Positions 34,147 through 43,956 of a stretch of 64,000 nucleotides of DNA are shown here, in pieces; position 1 is the stretch's first letter, and each line of letters starts with the position of its first letter. The notes below the pieces were generated by a model. It saw nothing but the letters and a program-made list of their open reading frames with translations, was not told where the DNA came from and ran no database searches. The stretch spans positions 4,214,501 to 4,278,500 of the forward strand of contig NZ_CP070506.1 in NCBI RefSeq assembly GCF_016925675.1. The letters run 5' to 3'. Position numbers and translations under genes: made by a program. The stretch comes from Pseudomonas hygromyciniae (GTDB taxonomy: Bacteria; Pseudomonadota; Gammaproteobacteria; Pseudomonadales; Pseudomonadaceae).

Positions 34147-34479
34147 GTATCTCGTCAAACTGATTCAGTCTGTCGAGGCGCGCTAATGTAGTCGAAAGCT
34201 TTTCCGATGGCAAAGGTTTTTTTCAGAATTTTCATGCGCTTAGGCGGTTATCTCGACCTGCATCCCTCTGGTATGGGGTGAAGGGTGGCGATTGTGCCAT
34301 TCTCAAGGCCTGTCGACAGGGGTGCAGAGTGGCTGGCGAGCGCTGTCATGGCCTGTTCCAGGCCGGCGGCTGGGGAAAAGGCTGACTGGCCAGTCAGTCA
34401 TGGCGCTTTACCGGGGCGGTCATGCTGGGTAACGTCTGCGGCCTGCCCTTCTATTAAACGTATTACAAGGAATCGCGTC
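34147..34479. other. intergenic region upstream of the crotonase gene
   Basis: No gene is seen in these 333 bp. The only clear structure is a perfect 14-bp palindrome TGACTGGCCAGTCA at 34383-34396. The AT-rich stretch at 34195-34235 could hold the tRNA promoter (leftward). Confidence 0.5.
34383..34396. promoter_or_regulatory. operator-like perfect palindrome
   Basis: TGACTGGCCAGTCA is a perfect 7+7 palindrome 84 bp upstream of the crotonase ATG, followed by a further half-site GTCA. The shape suits a TetR-type dimer. No regulator gene for it lies in the window. Confidence 0.45.
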
Positions 34480-35169
34480 ATGAGTGAGTTGATTGCCTAC
34501 CACCTAGAAGACGGTATCGCGACCCTGACCTTGAGCAACGGTAAGGTCAATGCCATTTCCCCTGCCGTGGTCAGTGCGTTTAATGAAGCGCTGGATCAGG
34601 CCGAGAAGGATCGCGCGGTGGTGATCATTACCGGTACGCCGGGGATTCTTTCCGGTGGTTATGATTTGAAGGTGATGACGGCCGGGCCTAAAGAGGCAGT
34701 CAGCCTGGTGACATCGGGCTCGACCCTGGCGCGCCGTCTGTTGTCGCACCCATTCCCGGTGATTGTGGCGTGCCCGGGGCATGCGGTGGCCAAGGGGGCG
34801 TTCCTGTTGTTGTCGGCCGATTACCGGATTGGTGTCGAGGGGCCATTTAGCATTGGCCTGAATGAAGTCATGATCGGCATGACCATGCACCATGCCGGCA
34901 TTGAGTTGGCACGTGATCGTCTGCGTAAGTCGGCGTTTAATCGTTCGGTAATCAATGCCGAGATGTTTACCCCGCAGGAGGCATTGAATGCCGGTTTCCT
35001 CGACAAGGTGGTAGCGCCAGAGGAGTTGCAGGCTGCGGCCCTGGAGGCAGCGCGGCAGTTGAAGAAGATCAATATGAACGCCCACAAGCACACTAAGCTG
35101 AAGGTGCGTAAAGGCCTGTTGGATCTGCTGGATAATGCGATCATCCAGGACCAGGAGCATCTGGGCTGA
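34480..35169 (+). CDS. crotonase / enoyl-CoA hydratase family protein
   Basis: This 229-residue crotonase-fold protein has the oxyanion-hole segments TPGILSGGYDLKVM (near 60-75) and ACPGHAVAKGAFLLLSADYR (near 95-115). The usual catalytic glutamates of enoyl-CoA hydratase are not obvious, so it may be a different crotonase (hydratase, isomerase or thioesterase on acyl-CoA). ATG 34480 is chosen; the longer frame lacks support. A strong terminator follows. Confidence 0.82.
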   Translation: MSELIAYHLEDGIATLTLSNGKVNAISPAVVSAFNEALDQAEKDRAVVIITGTPGILSGGYDLKVMTAGPKEAVSLVTSGSTLARRLLSHPFPVIVACPGHAVAKGAFLLLSADYRIGVEGPFSIGLNEVMIGMTMHHAGIELARDRLRKSAFNRSVINAEMFTPQEALNAGFLDKVVAPEELQAAALEAARQLKKINMNAHKHTKLKVRKGLLDLLDNAIIQDQEHLG

Positions 35170-35191
35170 GTCACCCACGCCCGTATCAAAC

Positions 35192-35220
35192 AAAGCCCGA
35201 CCTCGTGTCGGGCTTTTTCT
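35192..35220 (+). terminator. rho-independent terminator after the crotonase gene
   Basis: AAAGCCCGACCTCGTGTCGGGCTTTTTCT: a 7-8 bp GC stem with a short loop and a run of T, 22 bp after the stop codon. Confidence 0.88.
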
Positions 35221-35385
35221 TACGCGCCGTTCCGAATCACCTTGCAACCGCTCTAGATGGCATCTGACTCAATCTGTTGAAACATGCGCTTAAACATCGC
35301 CCATCTCCTACCTCTACAGGGGTAATTGCCGAATACAGTGCACGTCCGTACACTGCGCCACCTTTTGTCCCGATGGTCCGTGTCG

Positions 35386-36114
35386 ATGCTCTATTTTTTA
35401 CGCATGTTATTGATGGGCATGCATTTTCTGATCGCTGGTGTGCTCGGGGTGTTGCTCGGGGTGTGTCGGCCGTTCAACCCGGATAACAGCCGCCTGTGTG
35501 CGCGCCTGTATGCATTGCCGGCCATGTGGATCCTGCGACTGCGGGTCAAGACGCAAGTGGACTCGCTGCGCAACAAGCCCAGCAGTTGCGTGATTATCGC
35601 CAACCATCAGTCCAACTATGATCTGTTCGTATTTGGCACCGTGGTGCCCTACCGCACCGTGTGTATCGGCAAAAAAAGCCTGAAGTGGGTGCCGCTGTTC
35701 GGGCAGTTGTTCTGGCTGGCGGGCAATGTGTTGATTGACCGGGGCAATGCCCAGAAGGCGCGACGGTCGATGCTATCCACCACTCATACCCTGCAACACG
35801 AGGACACGTCGATCTGGGTCTTTCCAGAGGGCACACGCAACCTGGGTGAGTCGTTGTTGCCGTTCAAGAAGGGCGCGTTCCAAATGGCGATCGCCGCCGG
35901 AGTGCCGATTGTGCCGGTGTGCGTCAGTACCTATGTGAAACAGATGAAGCTCAATCGCTGGAACAGTGGCGATATCTTCATCCGGTCATTGGCACCGATT
36001 CCTACGGCTGGTTTGACGATGGATGACATGCCCGGGCTGATGGAGAAATGCCGGGAGCAGATGGTCGAGTGTATTGATGCCATGGATCAAGAACTGCAAA
36101 CCGCTGAATCGTAG
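35386..36114 (+). CDS. 1-acyl-glycerol-3-phosphate acyltransferase (PlsC family)
   Basis: This 242-residue membrane enzyme has an N-terminal hydrophobic helix (residues 4-26), the catalytic H-x4-D box at H74-D79 (NHQSNYD) and the phosphate-binding FPEGTRN box at 146-152. These are the acyltransferase motifs of lysophosphatidic acid acyltransferases. ATG 35386 is favoured because the helix then begins at once; a start at 35326 adds a basic leader. A REP-like hairpin overlaps the stop codon. Confidence 0.85.
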   Translation: MLYFLRMLLMGMHFLIAGVLGVLLGVCRPFNPDNSRLCARLYALPAMWILRLRVKTQVDSLRNKPSSCVIIANHQSNYDLFVFGTVVPYRTVCIGKKSLKWVPLFGQLFWLAGNVLIDRGNAQKARRSMLSTTHTLQHEDTSIWVFPEGTRNLGESLLPFKKGAFQMAIAAGVPIVPVCVSTYVKQMKLNRWNSGDIFIRSLAPIPTAGLTMDDMPGLMEKCREQMVECIDAMDQELQTAES

Positions 36115-36136
36115 GAGCCCGCAGGCCGGCTCCTAC
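36111..36136. repeat. REP-like hairpin overlapping the plsC-family stop codon
   Basis: GTAGGAGCC and GGCTCCTAC form a hairpin typical of Pseudomonas REP sequences; the TAG stop of the acyltransferase is part of the left arm. Confidence 0.7.
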
Positions 36137-36197
36137 AATGTGGTGTTTCAGGCTAAGCTGGCCGGTTACTGCCACTTGTAAAGAAGCGATCAGCATT

Positions 36198-37169
36198 ATG
36201 GGTAGAGTTGTTGCTGCGGCCGTCTATAGCGCCGGGAAAAAAGTCAGGGATATCACCCTCGATGAAGGCGCCGCGTGGGCGGCCAAGCCCGGCCACTTTG
36301 TGTGGATCGGCCTGGAAGAGCCCGACGCCCAGGAGCTGGCCAACCTGCAACGCCAGTTCAACCTGCATGAACTGGCCATTGAAGACGCCCTGGAAAAACA
36401 CAGCCGGCCGAAGCTGGAAACCTTTGGCGACGCACTCTTTATCGTGACCTACTCGCCGGTGCGCCATGAAGGCAAGCTGGAGTTTATCGAGACCCATATC
36501 TTCGCCGGCAAAGGCTATATCATCACCGCGCGCAACGGTCACTCGGCGTCCTACGGCTATGTGCGCCAGCGCTGTGAGGCACGGCCGCTGTTGCTGGAGC
36601 ATGGGGAAGATTTCGTACTCTATGCGCTGTTGGATTTTGTCACCGAAAACTACCAGCCGGTGAGCGAGGCGATTCACGCCGAGATCGATGCGCTGGAGCA
36701 CAACGTGTTGTGCAACTCCCTCAATGAGCGCGATATCCAGAACCTGCATGGCCTGCGCCGCGACGTACTGCGACTGCGCCGGCACGTGGCGCCGATGGTA
36801 GAGATCAGCGAGGAACTGCAGAAGCTGGACTTCCCGTTTATCGACAAGAACATGCGCCCGTACTTCCGCGATGTGGAGATCCACGTCACACGGCAGATGG
36901 AAGACCTTTCGACCCTGCGCGACATCGCCAGCCAGACCATCGAGATCGGTGTGCTGCTCGAAGCCTCGCGCCAGAGCGTGGTACAGCGCAAGTTTGCGGC
37001 TTGGGCGGCGATCCTCGCCTTCCCCACGGCTGTGGCCGGGATCTATGGGATGAACTTCCAGAACATGCCGGAGCTGCAATGGCACTACGGCTATTTTGCG
37101 GTATTGGGATTTATCGCGGTGGGGTGCACAGGCTTATGGGCCAGCTTCAAGCGCTCGGGGTGGCTGTAG
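36198..37169 (+). CDS. CorA-family divalent cation transporter
   Basis: This 323-residue protein has a large soluble N-terminal funnel domain and two C-terminal helices (about 265-284 and 298-316). The pore signature is YGMNFQNMPE with GMN at 284-286. The usual substrate is Mg2+ (or Co2+/Ni2+); in this CorA subfamily Zn2+ efflux also occurs. ATG 36198. Confidence 0.92.
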   Translation: MGRVVAAAVYSAGKKVRDITLDEGAAWAAKPGHFVWIGLEEPDAQELANLQRQFNLHELAIEDALEKHSRPKLETFGDALFIVTYSPVRHEGKLEFIETHIFAGKGYIITARNGHSASYGYVRQRCEARPLLLEHGEDFVLYALLDFVTENYQPVSEAIHAEIDALEHNVLCNSLNERDIQNLHGLRRDVLRLRRHVAPMVEISEELQKLDFPFIDKNMRPYFRDVEIHVTRQMEDLSTLRDIASQTIEIGVLLEASRQSVVQRKFAAWAAILAFPTAVAGIYGMNFQNMPELQWHYGYFAVLGFIAVGCTGLWASFKRSGWL

Positions 37170-37193
37170 CCTACCCACCCCGGCCGGCCAGGG

Positions 37194-37916
37194 TCAGGCA
37201 ACCTGCGGCTTGTGGGCCACAAAGCGCATCATCCACTCCGCCACGGTGACGCCGTGGTGGTCGCGGGCAAGGCTGGCGACGCCTTGCTGATAGATCTGCT
37301 CGCCAAGGTTGAGCTGGCGAATATCGAGCAAGGCCCGGGAGTAATCGTGGATAAACTCCGGATGCCCCTGGAAGCACAGCACCTGGTCATTGATGTGATA
37401 AGCAGCAAACGGGCAGAAATCGCTGGAAGCGATCACCGTGGCGTTTTCCGGCAATGCCGTGACCTGGTCCTGATGGCTGATCAACAGGGTCAGTTCTTCC
37501 ACCACCGGGCTCATCCAAGGGGCCTTGGCGGCCAGTTGATAGTTGTGGATGCCCACGCCCCACCCCTGGCTCGCACGCTCGCTCTTGCCGCCCAGTAGCA
37601 GCGCCAGCAGTTGATGGCCGAAGCAGATGCCGAGCAGCTTGTCGCCTCGCTCGTAGCGGTTCAGCAGGTAGGCCTTGAGGGTTTCGATCCACGGGTCGGT
37701 GGCGAAGGAATCCGCCTTGCTGCCCGTGACCAGGTACGCGTCGAACACTTCGCTGTCCGCCGGGTAGTGGCCTTGCATCACGTTGTAGACGATGAACTCG
37801 GCGGCAATCGGCTGCTGTGAAAACAGGCGCTGGAACATCTGCCCGTAACCTTGATATTGATCGACCAGCTCCGGACGCAGGATATCGGTTTCCAGAATGC
37901 AGACGCGTAGCGACAT
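37194..37916 (-). CDS. class I glutamine amidotransferase (GATase1-like)
   Basis: This 240-residue stand-alone amidotransferase has nucleophile C98 in LLGICFGHQ and catalytic H185/E187 in FQGHPEF. Size and isolation fit GuaA-type GATase domain proteins of unknown acceptor, some of which act on gamma-glutamyl compounds. It is convergent with the CorA gene. Confidence 0.88.
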   Translation of the reverse strand: MSLRVCILETDILRPELVDQYQGYGQMFQRLFSQQPIAAEFIVYNVMQGHYPADSEVFDAYLVTGSKADSFATDPWIETLKAYLLNRYERGDKLLGICFGHQLLALLLGGKSERASQGWGVGIHNYQLAAKAPWMSPVVEELTLLISHQDQVTALPENATVIASSDFCPFAAYHINDQVLCFQGHPEFIHDYSRALLDIRQLNLGEQIYQQGVASLARDHHGVTVAEWMMRFVAHKPQVA

Positions 37917-38045
37917 AAAAAATACCTGACACGGTGATGGGAATAACGCACACCCACCAGCCTGCCCTGAAATACCCGCTCAAGGCAAGCCCGACCTGTG
38001 GCGAAGGGACAAGCCCCAATACCGTTCAGTTAAACGCAGATCCCC

Positions 38046-38134
38046 TGTGGGAGCGGGCTTGCTCGCGAATGCGGCGGGTCAGTGATGGATAGGTTGACTG
38101 ATACACCGCATTCGCGAGCAAGCCCGCTCCCACA
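38046..38134. repeat. REPIN (paired inverted REP)
   Basis: The 29-base arms at 38046-38074 and 38106-38134 are perfect reverse complements (TGTGGGAGCGGGC...GCGG), separated by 31 bases. This is the classical REP doublet of P. fluorescens. Confidence 0.92.
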
Positions 38135-38208
38135 TTTGATCTTCGCTGCTTTGGGCATTTCGTTCGCTTAACTGAACGGCATTAGGCTTGCCCTCTCACC
38201 ACAACGGG

Positions 38209-40353
38209 TTAGAAGTTTGCGCCCTGGGCGGCCTTTTCCAGCAACAAGGCCGGCGGGTTGAAGCGCTCGCCGTATTGCTCGGCCAGGTAACGCGCGCGCG
38301 CCACGAAGTCTTTCAGCCCGTACTGGTTGATAAACTGCAGCGCCCCGCCGGTCCAGGCCGCAAAACCGATGCCGAAGATCGAACCGATGTTGGCATCGGC
38401 GGTGGACATCAATACGCCCTCCTCCACACACCGCACCGTTTCGATGGCCTGGATAAACAGCAGGCGGTCGCGCACGTCCTGCGCCGAAATCTGCTGGCCG
38501 GGCTTTTCAAAGCGCACCTTGAGCTCTGGCCACAGGTATTTCTGGCCACCACTGGGGTACTCGTAGAAACCACCACCCGCCGCCTTGCCCGGGCGTTTGT
38601 ACTCATTGAGCAACAGGTCGATCACCGCAAAAGCCGGATGCTCGGGCAGTGTCTTGCCTTCGGCCTGCAGATCCTTGGCTGTTTGCTGGCGGATATGGCT
38701 CATCAGGCTGAGGGAAACTTCGTCAGAAATCGCCAGAGGGCCAATCGGCATCCCGGCCTTGCGCGCCTCGGTCTCGATCATCGGCGCGGCCACGCCTTCG
38801 CCGAGCAGGGTGATGCCTTCGTTGGTGAACGTACCGAACACCCGCGAGGTGAAGAAACCGCGACTGTCATTCACCACAATCGGGGTTTTCTTGATTTGCA
38901 GTACGAAATCAAAACCGCGGGCCAGGGTTTCATCGCTGGTATTGGCGCCCTTGATGATTTCCACCAGCGGCATTTTTTCCACCGGGCTGAAGAAGTGCAG
39001 GCCAATAAACTTGCCTTGATCAGGCACCGCGCTCGCCAGGCCGCTGATGGGCAAGGTGGAGGTATTGGAAGCAATCACCGCGTCTGCGCCTACCACGCGC
39101 TGGGCCGCAGCCGAGACCTTGGCCTTGAGGTCACGGTCTTCGAACACCGCTTCGATGATCAGGTCGCAACCGGCCAGGTCGGCATCATTGTCTGTAGGAT
39201 GGATCCGCGCCAGGGTACTGTCGCGCTGTTCGGCCGTCAGTTGCCCACGGCTGACTTTCTTGTCCAGCAGCGCCGCCGAGTGGGCCTTGCCCTTCTCTGC
39301 CGCCGCCAGCGTCACGTCCTTGAGCACCACCTCCACTCCCGCCGATGCGCTGGTGTAGGCAATCCCCGCGCCCATCATGCCGGCGCCAAGGATGCCGACC
39401 TTGCGCGTGACATAGGGTGCAAAACCCGCAGGCCGCGAGCCACCGGCGTTGATTTCGTTGAGTTGGAACCAGAACGTACCGATCATGTTCTTCGCCACCT
39501 GGCCGGTGGTGAGTTCGGTGAAATAGCGGGTCTCGATCAGGTGCGCGGTGTCGAAATCCACTTGGGCGCCTTCCACGGCAGCACAGAGGATTTTCTCCGG
39601 CGCGGGGAAGCAGCCATTGGTTTTGCTGCGCAGGATCGACGGCGCAATGGCGAGCATCTGCGCGACTTTTGGGTTGGACGGGGTGCCGCCGGGGATCTGG
39701 TGGCCCTTGATATCCCAAGGCTGCCTGGCCGCAGGATTGGCCAGGATCCAGGCACGGGACTTGGCCAGCAGCTCATCACGGTCTGCCGCCAACTCGTCGA
39801 TCAACCCCGCTTGCAAGGCCTTTTGCGCGCTGACCTTCTTGCCTTCGAGCAAGTATGGCAAGGCCTTTTCCAGGCCCAGCATGCGCACCATACGCACCAC
39901 GCCGCCGCCGCCCGGCAGCAGGCCAAGGGTCACTTCCGGCAAGCCGATCTGTACGACTGGATGATCCAGCGCCACACGATGCTGGCACGCCAGGCACAGC
40001 TCCCAGCCACCGCCAAGGGCTGCGCCGTTGATCGCGGCCACCACCGGCTTGCCGAGGGTTTCCAGGCTGCGCAGTTGCGCCTTCAGGCCCAGGACCATGT
40101 CGTAGAACGCCTTGGCGTGAGGCTTGTCGACTTTGATCAGTTCATTGAGGTCGCCGCCGGCAAAGAAGGTTTTTTTCGCCGAGGTGATAATGACCCCGGC
40201 AATCTCGTCCTTTTCCGCGTCCAGGCGCGCGACGGTGGCGGCCATGGCCTCGCGGTAGGCCGCGTTCATGGTGTTGGCACTCTGGCCGGGCATGTCGAGG
40301 GTCAGCACCACGATCTGGTCCTGGCCTTTTTCGTAACGAATGGCGTCGGTCAT
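38209..40353 (-). CDS. FadB/FadJ-like multifunctional fatty-acid oxidation enzyme
   Basis: This 714-residue fusion has an N-terminal enoyl-CoA hydratase part (FFAGGDLNEL near 63-72; GGGWELCLACQHRVA; LPEVTLGLLPGGGG) and a 3-hydroxyacyl-CoA dehydrogenase part with Rossmann motif GILGAGMMGAGIA near 320. The C-terminal domain is also present. It starts at ATG 40353, 17 bp after the thiolase stop. Together they perform the last three steps of beta-oxidation. Confidence 0.93.
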   Translation of the reverse strand: MTDAIRYEKGQDQIVVLTLDMPGQSANTMNAAYREAMAATVARLDAEKDEIAGVIITSAKKTFFAGGDLNELIKVDKPHAKAFYDMVLGLKAQLRSLETLGKPVVAAINGAALGGGWELCLACQHRVALDHPVVQIGLPEVTLGLLPGGGGVVRMVRMLGLEKALPYLLEGKKVSAQKALQAGLIDELAADRDELLAKSRAWILANPAARQPWDIKGHQIPGGTPSNPKVAQMLAIAPSILRSKTNGCFPAPEKILCAAVEGAQVDFDTAHLIETRYFTELTTGQVAKNMIGTFWFQLNEINAGGSRPAGFAPYVTRKVGILGAGMMGAGIAYTSASAGVEVVLKDVTLAAAEKGKAHSAALLDKKVSRGQLTAEQRDSTLARIHPTDNDADLAGCDLIIEAVFEDRDLKAKVSAAAQRVVGADAVIASNTSTLPISGLASAVPDQGKFIGLHFFSPVEKMPLVEIIKGANTSDETLARGFDFVLQIKKTPIVVNDSRGFFTSRVFGTFTNEGITLLGEGVAAPMIETEARKAGMPIGPLAISDEVSLSLMSHIRQQTAKDLQAEGKTLPEHPAFAVIDLLLNEYKRPGKAAGGGFYEYPSGGQKYLWPELKVRFEKPGQQISAQDVRDRLLFIQAIETVRCVEEGVLMSTADANIGSIFGIGFAAWTGGALQFINQYGLKDFVARARYLAEQYGERFNPPALLLEKAAQGANF

Positions 40354-40369
40354 GACAAATTCCTTAGGC

Positions 40370-41575
40370 TCAGAGGCGTTCGATAATGGTGGCGATACCC
40401 ATGCCGCCGCCCACACAGAGCGTGGCCAGGCCGTAGCGCTGCTGGCGCACCTCCAGTTCATCGAGCAAGGTGCCGAGGATCGCGCAACCCGTGGCCCCCA
40501 GCGGATGGCCCATGGCAATCGAACCGCCATTGACGTTGACGCGGGCGGCGTCGATGCCCATGTCATTGATGAACTTGAGCACCACCGAGGCAAAGGCCTC
40601 ATTGACTTCAAACAGGTCAATGTCCTCGACTCGCAAGCCGGCCTTCGCCAGGGCCTTGCGGGTGGCGGGCGCGGGGCCGGTAAGCATGATGGTCGGGTCG
40701 GTGCTGGTCACCGCCGTGGCGACAATACGCGCCCGCGGTTGCAGGCCCAGTTCGCGGCCCCGGGCCTCGGAGCCAATCAGCATCAACGCCGCACCATCGA
40801 CAATCCCAGAGCTGTTACCCGGTGTGTGCACATGGTGGATGCGCTCGACATGGCTGTAGACCCGCAGGGCGGTGGCATCGAAACCCATCTGACCCATCAT
40901 TTCGAAGCTGGGCTTGAGTTTGCCCAGGCCCTCGAGCGTCGAATCACCACGGATAAATTCGTCGTGATCCAGCAGCACGATACCGTTCTGGTCCTGCACC
41001 GGGACCAGGGATTTCTTGAAGGAACCGTCTGATCTGGCCCGTGCCGCTTTCTGCTGGGAGTGCAAGGCATAAGCATCGACATCCTCGCGGGTGAAGCCCT
41101 CCAGGGTAGCGATCAGGTCGGCGCCAATCCCCTGGGGCGTGAAGTGGCTGTGCATATTGGTCTGCGGATCCAACACCCAGGCCCCACCGTCGCTGCCCAT
41201 GGGCACCCGGGACATGGACTCGACACCGCCCACCACCACCAGGTCCTCAAAGCCGGAGCGCACCTTCATGGCGCCGAGGTTGACCGCCTCCAGACCCGAC
41301 GCGCAGAAGCGGTTGACCTGCACACCGGCGACGCTCACGTCCCAGTCGGCCACCAGCGCAGCGGTCTTGGCGATATCCGCGCCCTGATCCCCGACTGGCG
41401 TGACGCAGCCAAGCACAATGTCATCCACCTGGCGGGTATCCAGGTCGCTGCGCCGTTGCAGAGCGCTGAGCAAGCCGGCCACCAGGTTCACCGGCTTGAC
41501 GCTATGCAACGCGCCATCGGCCTTGCCTTTGCCCCGGGGCGTGCGTATCGCATCAAAGATCAAAGCTTGGGTCAT
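40370..41575 (-). CDS. acetyl-CoA C-acyltransferase (thiolase)
   Basis: This 401-residue thiolase has all signature residues: nucleophile C91 (NRFCASG), H357 (GHPLGATG) and C387 (CVGGGMG). It is the upstream gene of a two-gene operon with the FadB-like enzyme and cleaves 3-ketoacyl-CoA. The start ATG has a CGAGGACG ribosome-binding site. Confidence 0.94.
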   Translation of the reverse strand: MTQALIFDAIRTPRGKGKADGALHSVKPVNLVAGLLSALQRRSDLDTRQVDDIVLGCVTPVGDQGADIAKTAALVADWDVSVAGVQVNRFCASGLEAVNLGAMKVRSGFEDLVVVGGVESMSRVPMGSDGGAWVLDPQTNMHSHFTPQGIGADLIATLEGFTREDVDAYALHSQQKAARARSDGSFKKSLVPVQDQNGIVLLDHDEFIRGDSTLEGLGKLKPSFEMMGQMGFDATALRVYSHVERIHHVHTPGNSSGIVDGAALMLIGSEARGRELGLQPRARIVATAVTSTDPTIMLTGPAPATRKALAKAGLRVEDIDLFEVNEAFASVVLKFINDMGIDAARVNVNGGSIAMGHPLGATGCAILGTLLDELEVRQQRYGLATLCVGGGMGIATIIERL

Positions 41576-42009
41576 GACGTCCTCGAACCACTGTGCAATG
41601 GAGCTCTCAAGGGGAGAGCCGACCGTGCCCTTACCTTAAGCGCCACGAGGGCAGATTCAATGACCAATGCGCTCATTGACCTTGACGACCGCGCTCAGAC
41701 GAACGGTAGAGGGCCGTCGGAAACACCGGGTTAATCGTTTTAGCTGTCTAGCCAAGGGGCTGGCGCGAAGATGGCTATATGCCTCATACCCTTTTAAAAG
41801 GATTTGAAGATAACTTGATATGAAAGCGATCTAAACCACGCTCCACATGGGCTCTAAGGTTCAATCAGTAAGAAGTGTATGACGCTGCTGCCGGGTCTTG
41901 CTGGAGCAGCTGTAAGAAAAATGCCATCTAGTCGGCTTAACGTAACGAATGGATGGTGCTTGCATCGGCGCATTTGACGCTCAGGAATAACAACAAAAGG
42001 CAGTCAGCC
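41576..42009. other. 434-bp intergenic region
   Basis: I see no gene, repeat or clear operator here. The right part (41740-42009) is less GC-rich. The thiolase promoter must lie in the left part, reading leftward. Confidence 0.5.
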
Positions 42010-42105
42010 ATGTTTAAACAATCGAAAGTTCGCCAGGCGGGGCTAATTCTCTTCGCCACTACTCTGATTCTGATTTTGCCCAATCTCACCAAGATCATTG
42101 GCTGA
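42010..42105 (+). CDS. 31-residue small membrane protein
   Basis: ATG 42010 to TGA 42103. The peptide (MFKQSKVRQAGLILFA, then TTLILILPNLTKIIG) has a basic N-terminus and a single membrane helix. Codon use is ordinary for the host. Conservation would be needed to confirm it. Confidence 0.5.
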   Translation: MFKQSKVRQAGLILFATTLILILPNLTKIIG

Positions 42106-42251
42106 GCAGGCAGGTCACACCTCGACATTGCAGCCTTTGGCAGCACCGCCCGGGCAACCGCGTAAAGCGCTCCCGTGGCTGGGGCTGTCTTTTTTTGCAT
42201 ACGGTTGAGCGGCAGTTTTCCGGTATCGTGGGCGCGTATCGCCATTGCCAT

Positions 42252-43076
42252 ATGGGCTTCGCCTTGAAACAAATTATTGCCCTACTGCTGCTGATCCTGG
42301 CCGGCCCCACCAGCGCCGCCGAGTTAACCATTGCGCTGGATCACAGCCGCACCACCTGGCAAACCGCCGAGCTGCTCAAGCACCCGGCTGCGCAGACCGT
42401 GCAGATCGTCGATGACGTTTCCTACAAGCGCAATATGACCTATCGCGCAGTGCCGCTGGCCGTACTCTTACCGGGCCTGACGGTGCAGAACCATGTGCAG
42501 GCCGTGGCCCTCGATGGTTTTGCCGCCGAACTGGCCGCCGCGCCGCTGCTTGCGCAAAGCGGCGCGCAAGCGTGGCTGGCGGTTGAGGATCCGGCCCATC
42601 CCTGGCCCCCGTTGGCCAATGGCAAACCCAGTGCAGGGCCGTTCTATCTGGTGTGGACCCAGCCTCAGGTGAGCGGGATCAGCCCGGAACAATGGCCCTT
42701 CCAGGTCTCGACGATCAAACAATTGAAAACCGTTGCCGAACGCTTCCCGGCGCTGCTGCCCGACCCGGCTCTAGCGGCGGATGATCCGATCAACCAGGGG
42801 TTCGCCCTGTTTCAGAAAAACTGCCTGGCCTGCCATCGCCTAAATGGCGCGGGGGATGCGCAAGTAGGGCCGGATCTGAATGTGCCCTACAGCCCGACCG
42901 AGTATTTGGGCGGCGACTTCCTCAAGCGTTACATCCGAGATCCCCAGAGCCTGAGGCATTGGCCGCAGGCGAAGATGCCGGCGTTTGCCGCCAGCGTGTT
43001 GCCAGAGGCCGACCTGGAATTGCTGGTGGGGTATTTGAAGCATATGGCCGCTCGCAAAACCGGCGCGGCCTTGTAG
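42252..43076 (+). CDS. exported c-type cytochrome protein
   Basis: This 274-residue protein has a signal peptide (residues 1-22), an N-terminal domain of ~150 residues resembling a molybdopterin-binding-like or unknown periplasmic fold, and a C-terminal cytochrome c domain. Heme is bound at C191-x2-C194-H195, with M242 (AKMPAF) as the likely sixth ligand. A periplasmic electron-transfer role is implied; the donor is not known. Confidence 0.82.
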   Translation: MGFALKQIIALLLLILAGPTSAAELTIALDHSRTTWQTAELLKHPAAQTVQIVDDVSYKRNMTYRAVPLAVLLPGLTVQNHVQAVALDGFAAELAAAPLLAQSGAQAWLAVEDPAHPWPPLANGKPSAGPFYLVWTQPQVSGISPEQWPFQVSTIKQLKTVAERFPALLPDPALAADDPINQGFALFQKNCLACHRLNGAGDAQVGPDLNVPYSPTEYLGGDFLKRYIRDPQSLRHWPQAKMPAFAASVLPEADLELLVGYLKHMAARKTGAAL

Positions 43077-43137
43077 GAACCAGCTTGCTGGCGATGTCGA
43101 TCTTTCGGGCCTTGTCGCCGGCAAGCCGGCTCCTACA
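43072..43137. repeat. REP-type inverted pair after the cytochrome gene
   Basis: TGTAGGAACCAGCTTGCTGGCGA and the inverted TCGCCGG...GGCTCCTACA flank a short loop; the pairing is imperfect. Confidence 0.7.
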
Positions 43138-43152
43138 TAGGGTGTGATGGGG

Positions 43153-43956
43153 TTATTGCTGCTGCACCAGGATCACCGGGGTCGGCGCGACAAATACCCG
43201 CGCATGCATCTGCTCATGCCCGCCACCACGGCGCATGCCGCGCACCGGGCACGCATCGAGATAATCCAGGCCCACCGCCAGTTTCAAATGCCGCTCCGGG
43301 CGGGCCAACTGGTTGGTCACATCGAAGCTGTACCAGGCGTCATCCAGCCAGGCTTCAGCCCAGGCGTGGCTGGCCAGGTGCTCGCTGTCCTCACTGTACA
43401 AATACCCCGACACATAACGCGTGGCGATCCCCAGGCTACGCGCGCAGGCCAGGAAGGCGTGGGCATGGTCCTGACAAACGCCGGCACGCCCGGCGAACGC
43501 CTCGGCCGCACAGGTCTGCACTTGGGTGGCACCCGGTACGTAGGCGATGTGCTGGTTAAGGGCATGCATCAGGTCGATCAGGGCATTGCGATCCCGGCGC
43601 TTGCCGCAGTGCTGCTGGGCAAAGGCGCGCAGGGCTTCGTCCGGTTCGGTCAGACGCGTGCCACGTTGGTAGGGAAATGGCGATTGGCTGTCATGCTCGG
43701 CCTCGCGCCACTCGTCAATGTCCACCTGGCCACGGGCGCCGATAATGATCGATTCATGGGGCTCATCCAGGGTCAGCACGTGCAGGATATTACCGAACGG
43801 GTCCAACTGGGCCCGCACCGGACGCGGCAAATCGAGCTGCCAACTGAGCACATGCTGACGCTCGCTGTCATGAGGGGTCAGGCGCAAGTATTGGATGCTG
43901 GCGCGCACCTGGTCTTCGTAGCGGTAGGTGGTTTCGTGGCTGATGGAAAGTCTCAT
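43153..43956 (-). CDS. transglutaminase-like cysteine protease family protein
   Basis: This 267-residue protein has an N-terminal beta domain (ETTYRYEDQVRASIQYLRL) and a transglutaminase core with catalytic C161 (GVCQDHAH), H197 (SHAWAEAWL) and D212 (SFDVTN). It overlaps the alpha-E gene by 4 bp and is the third gene of a conserved trio with the alpha-E and ATP-grasp proteins. The substrate is unknown. Confidence 0.88.
   Translation of the reverse strand: MRLSISHETTYRYEDQVRASIQYLRLTPHDSERQHVLSWQLDLPRPVRAQLDPFGNILHVLTLDEPHESIIIGARGQVDIDEWREAEHDSQSPFPYQRGTRLTEPDEALRAFAQQHCGKRRDRNALIDLMHALNQHIAYVPGATQVQTCAAEAFAGRAGVCQDHAHAFLACARSLGIATRYVSGYLYSEDSEHLASHAWAEAWLDDAWYSFDVTNQLARPERHLKLAVGLDYLDACPVRGMRRGGGHEQMHARVFVAPTPVILVQQQ

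Noticed and set aside
40354..40620. An 89-residue N-terminal extension of the FadB-like enzyme
   Set aside because: It lies inside the thiolase gene in another frame; ATG 40353 gives a standard N-terminus.
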